Positions 52,207 to 60,973 of a stretch of 64,000 nt of DNA are shown here, in pieces. Both the position numbers and the translations under genes were made by a program. The stretch covers positions 56,867-120,866 of the forward strand of contig FNQX01000010.1 of assembly GCA_900107575.1 (NCBI GenBank), in the 5' to 3' direction. The notes below the pieces were generated by a model. That model had not been told where the DNA came from. It saw only the letters and a list, made by a program, of their open reading frames with translations, and made no database searches. The DNA is from Lachnospiraceae bacterium NK3A20 (GTDB taxonomy: Bacteria; Bacillota; Clostridia; Lachnospirales; Lachnospiraceae). Position 1 is the first letter of the stretch; every line of letters begins with the position of its first letter.

Positions 52207-52461
52207 TCAGATTCTGCTCCAGGTCAGACCGTAGATCCCGGCCATGATCTTGCGCATTTCTTCCTTCATCGTCTGGCAGGCATCGGCCTCGGACGCGAAA
52301 TGCATGAGGCCTACCTTATCTTTCTTCTCGGCGAAGTATACGTTCCAGCCATCTTTGACATGCTCCAGGCAGAGACGGTTGCTCTTCGCGCCTTTGAGAT
52401 CGTACAGCTTCGCGGGTACCAGATGTTCTTTGAAAAATGTCTTCAGATCGTTCGCAGTCAT
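52207..52461 (-). CDS. Small conserved-looking protein of unknown function
   Basis: 84 residues, mixed alpha/beta, soluble, rich in Lys and Glu: FFKEHLVPAKLYDLKGAKSN, GWNVYFAEKKDKVGLMHFAS and KIMAGIYGLTWSRI. I know no function. That it is a real gene is supported by a good SD (GGAGGCACTC region), a near-consensus promoter, a palindromic operator and a defined 3' stem-loop. It is on the strand opposite to the L,D-transpeptidase and upstream of nothing else, so it is a single-gene unit. A regulated, possibly stress-linked product is inferred from the promoter only. Confidence 0.75.
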   Translation of the reverse strand: MTANDLKTFFKEHLVPAKLYDLKGAKSNRLCLEHVKDGWNVYFAEKKDKVGLMHFASEADACQTMKEEMRKIMAGIYGLTWSRI

Positions 52462-52503
52462 AAGAGTGCCTCCTCACTGTCTTGTCATCACAGAATTTAC
52501 ACA

Positions 52504-52524
52504 ACGTAGTATTGATTACTACGT
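52504..52524. promoter_or_regulatory. Operator-like palindrome of the small gene
   Basis: ACGTAGTA-TTGAT-TACTACGT is a perfect inverted repeat with eight-base arms, located just downstream of the -10 on the minus strand. The pattern is like GntR/YtrA-type sites (GTA..TAC). Confidence 0.65.
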
Positions 52525-52526
52525 AC

Positions 52527-52555
52527 AGTATAATCCATAACGATATACTGTGCAA
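52527..52555 (-). promoter_or_regulatory. Promoter of the small gene
   Basis: On the minus strand TTGCAC, 17-base spacer, TATACT. A second perfect inverted repeat, ACAGTATA-N11-TATACTGT (52525-52551), spans -10 and spacer. Confidence 0.75.
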
Positions 52556-52684
52556 GAGGTCAAACTGAGCATTTGAAGAAATCAACTCCAGACATCTCGC
52601 GCGTCTCCTTCCGCTGGATTGGGAGGATTTTGATTCCATGTCTGCCTGCGAAGAAGAGTACAACCCGAGCAGCAGGTGTTCCAA

Positions 52685-53746
52685 TCAGAAGCGGATGTAT
52701 GCGCTCTTTGGCTGGAAGAGGTTCTTCGTCGAAATCTCCGAAAGGGAGGAGACGCCGCACATCTTCATCGTGTCTGCCAGCTCTTTGCCGATCTTCTCGG
52801 TGTAGAGCTTCACGCCATCGGAACCGCCGCCGTAAACTGCGGTCACGAAGGGACGGGCGATGAGAACGGCATCCGCGCCGAGCGCGATGGCCTTGAACAC
52901 ATCGGTGCCACTGCGAATCCCGCCGTCCACAAGGATGATGGTGTGCCTGTTGTTTTCCGCGTCAGCGGAGCGGACAGCGGCTGCAATCTCTTCCAGAACT
53001 TCCGCCGTGGAGGGCGTCTGATCGAGGACACGGCCGCCGTGATTCGATACGATGATCGCGGAAGCGCCTGCGCGGATGGCATCGAGAGCGCCCTGTACGG
53101 TCATGATGCCTTTAACGATGAAAGGCTTACCGGCCTTTGCGATGATGTCGGAGAGCTCCGGAACCGTTTTCGAACCGGCGGGCGGTGTGAGCCCCTGCAG
53201 GAAGGGAAGGCCTGCCGCGTCAACGTCCATGGCGACGGCGAACGATTTGGAGTCTGCGACCAGCGCGAACTTCTCTTCCAGTGTGTTGATGTCCCAGGGC
53301 TTGACAGTCGGAATGCCCTGGCCACCAGCTGCGGCGACTGCCTTCGTTGCGGCCTTCATAACCTCAGGATTCGTACCGTCGCCCGTGAAAGCAGCGATCC
53401 CTGCCTCGGCAGCCGCGGACACGAGGATATTGTTATAGGAAATGTCGTCGAGCTTGTCTCCGTAGTGAAGATTCACGGCGCCGACCGGACCCGCGAAGAG
53501 GGGATAGCGCATCTTCAGGCCGAAGAAGTCGAACGAGGTGTCTGGTGTTTTATTTTCCGCGATGGTATTCATGTTCACGCGAACCTTCTGCCACGCCTCG
53601 AAATTGCGGATCGCCACATCGCCCATGCCCTTTGCGCCGGGGCCGGGAATCTGATTGCCGCAGGCTCTGCCATTGCAGACAGGGCAGGCCTTGCAATGCT
53701 CACCAAAACTTTGGCGGGCACTCTCGAGAAGCTCTTTATATGTCAT
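52685..53746 (-). CDS. FMN-dependent alpha-hydroxy-acid dehydrogenase/oxidase
   Basis: 353 residues, TIM-barrel of the lactate oxidase/glycolate oxidase family. The active-site stretch IIVSNHGGRVLDQTPST (His and Arg) and the FMN phosphate loop VDGGIRSGTDVFKAIALGAD are clear. The N-terminus has CKACPVCNGRACG (near 18-30), a four-cysteine cluster absent in classical lactate oxidases but seen in clostridial relatives, possibly for zinc or an Fe-S cluster. It oxidises a 2-hydroxy acid. I choose the ATG at 53746 behind AGGAGGAT, not the longer frame. It is divergent from groESL. Confidence 0.9.
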   Translation of the reverse strand: MTYKELLESARQSFGEHCKACPVCNGRACGNQIPGPGAKGMGDVAIRNFEAWQKVRVNMNTIAENKTPDTSFDFFGLKMRYPLFAGPVGAVNLHYGDKLDDISYNNILVSAAAEAGIAAFTGDGTNPEVMKAATKAVAAAGGQGIPTVKPWDINTLEEKFALVADSKSFAVAMDVDAAGLPFLQGLTPPAGSKTVPELSDIIAKAGKPFIVKGIMTVQGALDAIRAGASAIIVSNHGGRVLDQTPSTAEVLEEIAAAVRSADAENNRHTIILVDGGIRSGTDVFKAIALGADAVLIARPFVTAVYGGGSDGVKLYTEKIGKELADTMKMCGVSSLSEISTKNLFQPKSAYIRF

Positions 53747-53883
53747 GTTACATCCTCCTGCTATATCATATAAGTTGCCAGAGCATACCAATTAGCTCCA
53801 TTGACGATTGTCCTACGATTCGATAACAAAATCAACGCTGCCGCGCGGGATTGCAGTTAATTTTTATTTAATAAAATCTGTAA

Positions 53884-53912
53884 TTGACATCATCTTCCTA
53901 CGGTGCTATCTT
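53884..53912 (+). promoter_or_regulatory. groESL promoter (SigA type)
   Basis: TTGACA (53884-53889), 17-base spacer, TATCTT (53907-53912). The CIRCE operator lies directly downstream. Confidence 0.85.
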
Positions 53913-53926
53913 ACAGTACGTAGGTG

Positions 53927-53953
53927 TTAGCACTCAGAAGAGCTGAGTGCTAA
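53927..53953. promoter_or_regulatory. CIRCE operator (HrcA binding site)
   Basis: TTAGCACTC-N9-GAGTGCTAA, a perfect match to the CIRCE consensus, placed over the transcription start of groESL. HrcA represses here until heat shock titrates GroEL. Confidence 0.97.
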
Positions 53954-54003
53954 CAACACCAATCAAAGTCAGTAACCATCATAAATGTCAGGAGGCATGG
54001 ATT

Positions 54004-54294
54004 ATGAAGTTAGTTCCTTTGGAAGACAGAGTCGTTTTGAAACAGCTCGAAGCTGAGACTACTACAGCTTCCGGTATCGTGATTCCCGGGAAGGAAAAGG
54101 AAAAGCCCCAGCAGGCAGAAGTGATCGCTGTAGGCCCTGGCAAAACAACAGACGACGGCAAGAAGGTCGAGATGGAAGTCAGCGTTGGCGACCAGGTTGT
54201 TTATTCCAAGTACGCAGGAACAGAAGTGAAGCTGGACGAGGACACAACCTATGTTGTGGTGAGACAGTCTGATATTCTGGCAATTATTAAATAA
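54004..54294 (+). CDS. groES: Co-chaperonin GroES
   Basis: 96 residues, the normal length. MKLVPLEDRVVLKQLEAETT, the mobile loop TTTASGIVIPGKEKEKPQ and the C-terminal YVVVRQSDILAIIK are diagnostic. It caps the GroEL ring. I choose the ATG at 54004 behind AGGAGGC; an earlier in-frame ATG at 53947 lies within CIRCE and cannot be used. groEL follows after 25 bases. Confidence 0.97.
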   Translation: MKLVPLEDRVVLKQLEAETTTASGIVIPGKEKEKPQQAEVIAVGPGKTTDDGKKVEMEVSVGDQVVYSKYAGTEVKLDEDTTYVVVRQSDILAIIK

Positions 54295-54301
54295 TTAATA
54301 G

Positions 54302-55939
<1,638 letters not shown>

Positions 55940-55976
55940 TCCGCGGCAGAACAGCTTAGCTAATTAATTTCCATGG

Positions 55977-56013
55977 AGAACCATTGGACCCTGGCGTCCG
56001 ATGGTTCTTCTTG
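55977..56013 (+). terminator. Terminator after groEL
   Basis: AGAACCAT(T)GGAC pairs with GTCC(G)ATGGTTCT, followed by TCTTGTATTG. The U-rich tail overlaps the -35 of the next promoter. Confidence 0.7.
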
Positions 56014-56040
56014 TATTGTGCACAATTTTTGTGATATAGT
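56011..56040 (+). promoter_or_regulatory. Promoter of rel
   Basis: TTGTAT (56011-56016), 18-base spacer, TATAGT (56035-56040), leaving a leader of about 105 bases. Confidence 0.55.
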
Positions 56041-56149
56041 TCGTATCTGTATAAGTTTATCTTGATAACGTTGAAGACAGAACAGTGCGGTTCAGGGGAC
56101 AGCCGCCGGGTGTGAACATCCGGTCAGGGCTCCGCGAACGGGGAGTTGT

Positions 56150-58576
56150 ATGTCGGAAGAGAAGACAGGAAAGACAACAGAAGGATTTATGGAGGAGCAC
56201 CTGCCGGACAGGAACAAGGGAAGCCTTGGGATTTTCCGGGGGAATTCTGCGGCTGCGGAGAGGGGTAAGTCTGGCACTGCCGATCAAAGTCAAACGGCGG
56301 AGCCTGTCGTCGGTATCGACGACGGACACATTGAGTCTCTCGGCGACTTCATCAGCCCCGATGATCTGTATCAGGATCTTCTCATTCGAGTGAGGAAATA
56401 TCACCCCTCCGACGACATCTCTCTCATAGAGAAGGCGTATGGCGTCGCGTGCAAGGCCCACGAGGGGCAGAAGAGGAAATCAGGCGAGCCGTACATCATT
56501 CATCCGCTGTATGTTGCGATCATCCTGGCCGACCTCGAAATGGATCAGGAGACGATTGCGGCAGGACTTTTGCATGATGTGGTCGAAGATACGATTCTGA
56601 CCAAAGAGGAAATTGAGGAGCAGTTCGGAGCGGACGTTGCCCTCCTCGTCGACGGCGTGACGAAGCTGCAGAAAATCCAGCTCCCCGGCGACTATCAGGA
56701 CAAGACTGCCCAGCAGCAGGAGATGCAGGCGGAGAATTTCCGCAAGATGTTCCTCGCAATGGTCAAGGACATCCGTGTCATCCTGATCAAGCTGGCGGAC
56801 CGCCTCCACAACATGCGCACGCTACAGTACCAGCCGGATTATAAACAGAAACGAATCGCCCAGGAGACGCTCGACATCTATTCGCCGATCGCCGACCGTC
56901 TCGGCATCAGCAAGATCAAGGTAGAGCTGGACGATCTGTCATTCAAATACCTGAAGCCTGATGTTTATGCGGACCTCGTCGACAAGGTCGAGGAGCGCAA
57001 ATCCGAGCGCGAGCAGTTCGTGCTGCAAATCGCGCAGGAGGTCCGGGAGCACATGCAGCAGGCGGCGATCGAGGCACAGGTCGACGGCCGTGTGAAACAC
57101 TACTTCTCTATTTATAAGAAGATGGTGAACCAGGGCAAGACGCTTGACCAGATTTATGACCTGTTCGCAGTGCGTATCATTGTCCATTCGATCAAGGACT
57201 GCTATGCGGCGCTCGGCGTCATCCACGAGATGTACAAGCCGATTCCCGGCCGTTTCAAGGACTATATCGCGATGCCGAAGGCCAACGGCTACCAGTCGCT
57301 GCATACGACGCTCATCGGCAGGACCGGCCAGCCGTTCGAGATCCAGATCCGCACCTTCGAGATGCACCGCGAGGCGGAATATGGTATCGCGGCTCACTGG
57401 AAATACAAGGTGGCAAGCGACGGCCGCAGGGTCGACAATTCTGAGCAGGAGAAGCTCCTCTGGCTGCGTCAGATTCTCGAGTGGCAGCAGTCGATGTCGG
57501 ACAACCGGGAGTTCATGCAGCTCTTAAAGAGCGACCTCAACCTCTTCTCCGACGACGTCTACTGTTTCACCCCGAACGGCGAGGTCAAGAACCTGCCGGC
57601 CGGTTCGACACCGATTGATTTCGCCTACAGCATCCACTCCGCGGTCGGCAACAAGATGGTCGGCGCGCGTGTTAACGGCAAGCTGGTCAACATCGATTAT
57701 CAGATCCAGAACGGCGACCGCGTGGAGATCATTACCTCGCAGAATTCGCGCGGACCCAGCCTGGACTGGCTGAATGTCTGCAAGTCGGCTTCCGCCCGGA
57801 ACAAGATCAACCAGTGGTTCAAAAAAGATCAGAAGGAAGAGAACATTGTGCGCGGCCGCGACCTGTTCGCTGCCTACTGCAAAACAAAAGGCCTCCATCA
57901 GGAAGATCTGCTGAAGCCCGAGTACATGGACGTCTTGCTCAAGAAATACGGCTTCCGTGAGTGGGACGCGGTCATGGCGGCGGTGGGGCACGGCGGCCTC
58001 AAGGAAGGCCAGGTCGCGAACAAGCTCGTCGAGCTCTATGAGAAGGACCACGAGGCACACCTGACGGACGAGGAGATCCTCGCACAGGTGGAAGAGAACG
58101 CGCAGAGGATACGTCCGCGCTCGAAGAGTCCGATCACGGTCAAGGGCATCACGGACGTCGCGGTGCATTTCGCGCGCTGCTGCAACCCGGTGCCGGGTGA
58201 TGAGATCATCGGCTTTGTCACGAGGGGCAGGGGTGTTACGATCCACCGCACGGACTGCATCAACATCATGAATCTGCCGGAGTTCGACCGTCAGCGTCTC
58301 ATTGAGGCGGAGTGGGAGGACAGCAAGGAAGATGTCGCCTTCGAGGCGGAGATCAACATCTACGCAAGCGACCGCTCGGGCCTCCTCTCGGATGTATCGA
58401 GGCTGTTCACGGAGAAAGGCATCAGCATTCTCGGCATCAACACCCGTACGAACCGGCAGGGCTATGCGACGATGAATGTGACCTTCCGCGTCTCGGGCAA
58501 ACAGGAGCTGAACGATATCACAGAGAAGCTTCGCCAGGTGAAGAACGTGATCGACATCACCAGGGCGAACGGATAA
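56150..58576 (+). CDS. rel: Bifunctional (p)ppGpp synthetase/hydrolase
   Basis: 808 residues. Hydrolase domain with HPLYVAIILADLEMD and LLHDVVEDT (HD and ED intact, near 143-152); synthetase with RLHNMRTLQYQ, YQSLHTTLIG and EIQIRTFEMHREAEYGIAAH; TGS (VYCFTPNGEVKNLPAGSTPI) and a C-terminal ACT domain with DRSGLLSDVSRLF. It makes and destroys the starvation alarmone and so governs the stringent response. The N-terminus carries an extra 70-residue low-complexity acidic extension before the usual start region. SD GGGGAG stands before the ATG. The MBL gene follows seven bases later. Confidence 0.96.
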   Translation: MSEEKTGKTTEGFMEEHLPDRNKGSLGIFRGNSAAAERGKSGTADQSQTAEPVVGIDDGHIESLGDFISPDDLYQDLLIRVRKYHPSDDISLIEKAYGVACKAHEGQKRKSGEPYIIHPLYVAIILADLEMDQETIAAGLLHDVVEDTILTKEEIEEQFGADVALLVDGVTKLQKIQLPGDYQDKTAQQQEMQAENFRKMFLAMVKDIRVILIKLADRLHNMRTLQYQPDYKQKRIAQETLDIYSPIADRLGISKIKVELDDLSFKYLKPDVYADLVDKVEERKSEREQFVLQIAQEVREHMQQAAIEAQVDGRVKHYFSIYKKMVNQGKTLDQIYDLFAVRIIVHSIKDCYAALGVIHEMYKPIPGRFKDYIAMPKANGYQSLHTTLIGRTGQPFEIQIRTFEMHREAEYGIAAHWKYKVASDGRRVDNSEQEKLLWLRQILEWQQSMSDNREFMQLLKSDLNLFSDDVYCFTPNGEVKNLPAGSTPIDFAYSIHSAVGNKMVGARVNGKLVNIDYQIQNGDRVEIITSQNSRGPSLDWLNVCKSASARNKINQWFKKDQKEENIVRGRDLFAAYCKTKGLHQEDLLKPEYMDVLLKKYGFREWDAVMAAVGHGGLKEGQVANKLVELYEKDHEAHLTDEEILAQVEENAQRIRPRSKSPITVKGITDVAVHFARCCNPVPGDEIIGFVTRGRGVTIHRTDCINIMNLPEFDRQRLIEAEWEDSKEDVAFEAEINIYASDRSGLLSDVSRLFTEKGISILGINTRTNRQGYATMNVTFRVSGKQELNDITEKLRQVKNVIDITRANG

Positions 58577-58583
58577 GATACCT

Positions 58584-59270
58584 ATGGCTGAGAACCAGAA
58601 CAATACGAATCAAATCCTGATCGAAGGCTTCGTTGTGGGCCCCATCCAGACCAATGTCTGGTATCTGCACCGGGAAGGAAGCAGACAGGCGCTCCTCGTC
58701 GATCCCGCAGACCACGGAGAGAAGCTCTACGAGGCGCTCTCCGGACAGGGGCTTGAGATCGAGACCATCCTTCTCACCCACGCGCACTTCGACCACATCG
58801 GCGGGCTGCAGAAGCTGCGCGAGCTCTCCGGCGCGAAGGTATTCATCAATGAGAAGGAAGCGCGCCTGTGCAGCGATACGGACGCGAATCTCTCCTCCGA
58901 CTGGAACCGCCCGCTGACGGTGGAGCCGGACCGGTGGCTGCGGGATGGCGAGACCATCGAGACCTGCGGCATACGGCTTCGCATGATCGCGACTCCCGGA
59001 CACACCGAGGGGAGCTGCTGCTATTACATTGAGGGGCATGACACGGACGGGAAGCTCCTTGGTAACAGCGAGGAGCCGATCCTCATCGCGGGAGACACCC
59101 TGTTCGAAGAGTCGGTCGGCAGAACCGATATGGCGACCGGCAGTGCCTCTGCCATCGTACGCTCCGTGCGGGAGAAACTCTTCCTCCTGCCGGATGATAC
59201 CATGGTGTATCCGGGGCATGGCGGTACGACCACCATCGGACACGAGAAGCTGTTCAACGCTTTCGTTTGA
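58584..59270 (+). CDS. Metallo-beta-lactamase-fold hydrolase (glyoxalase II-like)
   Basis: 228 residues. The metal ligands follow in order: LLTHAHFDHIGG (HxHxDH), TPGHTEGSCCYY, LIAGDTLF (Asp bridge) and VYPGHGGTT. This is the short glyoxalase II-like (YcbL/YqgX) type that splits thioesters such as S-lactoylglutathione or bacillithiol analogues. It begins seven bases after rel, an arrangement frequent in clostridia, but a metabolic link to the stringent response is unproven. A terminator-like hairpin follows just before hemZ. Confidence 0.9.
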   Translation: MAENQNNTNQILIEGFVVGPIQTNVWYLHREGSRQALLVDPADHGEKLYEALSGQGLEIETILLTHAHFDHIGGLQKLRELSGAKVFINEKEARLCSDTDANLSSDWNRPLTVEPDRWLRDGETIETCGIRLRMIATPGHTEGSCCYYIEGHDTDGKLLGNSEEPILIAGDTLFEESVGRTDMATGSASAIVRSVREKLFLLPDDTMVYPGHGGTTTIGHEKLFNAFV

Positions 59271-59294
59271 ACTGCTATGTATGAATGATTGAAA

Positions 59295-59328
59295 CGACCC
59301 AACTCGCGCGGGCTGGGTTGAGTTTTTT
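59295..59328 (+). terminator. Terminator between MBL gene and hemZ
   Basis: CGACCCA pairs with TGGGTTG (one wobble), extended by a C-G pair, with TTTTTT at 59323-59328. The T-run ends only nine bases before the hemZ ATG. Confidence 0.7.
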
Positions 59329-59337
59329 GCGCTTATC

Positions 59338-60861
59338 ATGATGAGATTAATCGAAACGAACCTGGACCTGTACCGCTACGAGATTCACTCTCTCGTTCGG
59401 GAATTCTATCCTGCGACGGAGATCAAAGTCGTCGTGGAAGGGGATGAACGGGATGAGAAACTGCATAGAGAGGTGCCTTATGTTTTCCTGCGCGTGCACT
59501 TCGACAGGGACTGTATGGGCCTGATCCTCAAGGATGGGGAGGCAGCAGAGCCCCTTACCTTCGAGCGCAGGAGAGAGAGCGGGGAGCCCCTGCCCTTTAA
59601 CGAGAAGGGGAAGGAGACGAAGGACATTCTGAAGACTTTCCTCTATGAGACGCTCTCGCGCGTTACGGGTAGGCAGCTTCCCTGGGGAGACCTCATCGGC
59701 ATCCGGCCGACGAAGATCGCCATGACGCGCATGGAGAACGGCGAAACGGGCGAAGAGGCGGCGGCTTTCCTCCAAAGGGAACACCATGTCAGCGAGGAGA
59801 AGGCAAACCTTTCGGTGGACATTGCGAAGCGGGAAGCGAAGATTCTATCCCCGATTCACTACCGGGACGGTTTCTCTCTCTACATCGGCATCCCGTTCTG
59901 CCCGACGACCTGCCTGTACTGCTCGTTCCCTTCCTTCAATGTCGCGCTGTGGAAGGACCGCGTCGACGATTATGTGGACGCGCTCATCAAAGAGATTGCG
60001 GCGACGGCCGACCTCATGCGGGGGAAGATCCTCGATACCGTGTACATCGGCGGCGGTACACCGACCACGCTCGAGGCAGAGCAGCTGGAGAGGCTCATCA
60101 GCGCCGTGGAGGAGAACTTCGACACCTCGCATCTTTGTGAGTTTACCGTGGAGGCGGGAAGGGCAGACAGCATTACGAAAGAGAAGCTCGAAGCCCTGCG
60201 GCGCCACCGTGTGTCCAGGATCAGCGTCAATCCCCAGACCATGAAAGAGGAGACGCTGCGCATCATTGGCCGCCACCACACGGTGCAGCAGGTCAGGGAC
60301 AGCTACCGTCTTGCCAGAGAGTGCGGCTTCGACAACATCAACATGGACATCATCCTGGGGCTGCCCGGCGAGGACGCCGGAGACGTGCGGCATACGATGG
60401 AGGAGATTGAGAAGCTCTCCCCGGATTCCCTGACCGTGCATTCCCTTGCGATCAAGCGCGCGTCGAGACTGCGCCGCATCATTGACGAGAAGGGGTACCC
60501 TGCGTTTGTCAACACGGAAGAAACCATGCGGATCGCCGACGAAGGTGCCCGGCGCATGGGCATGGAGCCGTACTATCTCTACCGGCAGAAACAGATGAGC
60601 GGCAACTTCGAGAATACCGGCTATGCGCGGGAGGATAAATACGGGATTTACAACATCCTTATCATGGAAGAGAAACAGTCGATTCTGGCGCTGGGCGCGG
60701 GCTCGATCTCGAAGCTTGTTTTCTACACGGAGAATCCTGACGGCACGGAGAACATCCGCATCGAGCGTGCCGACAACCCGAAGGATGTCGCGACTTATAT
60801 TGAGAACATCGACGAAATGATCCGTCGCAAAGAAAAGCTGTACCGAATCCAGGGAAGATAA
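59338..60861 (+). CDS. hemZ: Oxygen-independent coproporphyrinogen III oxidase-like protein HemZ
   Basis: 507 residues. The N-terminal 170 residues are the HemZ-specific part; the radical SAM core has YIGIPFCPTTCLYCSFPSFN (CxxxCxxC near 188-195), YIGGGTPTTLEAEQL and INMDIILGLPGEDAGD. HemZ is named for a role in porphyrin synthesis in Bacillus, but many HemN/HemZ relatives act as haem chaperones or methyltransferases; no other haem gene is nearby. Two ATG codons stand in tandem; I take the first. There is no SD, because the T-run of a terminator lies directly upstream (see findings). Confidence 0.88.
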   Translation: MMRLIETNLDLYRYEIHSLVREFYPATEIKVVVEGDERDEKLHREVPYVFLRVHFDRDCMGLILKDGEAAEPLTFERRRESGEPLPFNEKGKETKDILKTFLYETLSRVTGRQLPWGDLIGIRPTKIAMTRMENGETGEEAAAFLQREHHVSEEKANLSVDIAKREAKILSPIHYRDGFSLYIGIPFCPTTCLYCSFPSFNVALWKDRVDDYVDALIKEIAATADLMRGKILDTVYIGGGTPTTLEAEQLERLISAVEENFDTSHLCEFTVEAGRADSITKEKLEALRRHRVSRISVNPQTMKEETLRIIGRHHTVQQVRDSYRLARECGFDNINMDIILGLPGEDAGDVRHTMEEIEKLSPDSLTVHSLAIKRASRLRRIIDEKGYPAFVNTEETMRIADEGARRMGMEPYYLYRQKQMSGNFENTGYAREDKYGIYNILIMEEKQSILALGAGSISKLVFYTENPDGTENIRIERADNPKDVATYIENIDEMIRRKEKLYRIQGR

Positions 60862-60897
60862 AATTGTAAAATTATAGTGAATTTTCTGTTTTCTTAC

Positions 60898-60926
60898 TTG
60901 CGCAATGAAGGTATTTAGGATATATT
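60898..60926 (+). promoter_or_regulatory. Promoter of topA-codY
   Basis: TTGCGC (60898-60903), 17-base spacer, TATATT (60921-60926), 48 bases before topA. Confidence 0.75.
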
Positions 60927-60973
60927 ACGTTCGCGCTTTGCGGTAAAAATCTAATTTTGGAGTTGATTCAGTA

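Noticed and set aside
60878..60892. CodY box upstream of topA-codY (AATTTTCTGTTTTCT)
   Set aside because: Only the left half fits AATTTTCnGAAAATT; the right half has too many mismatches.
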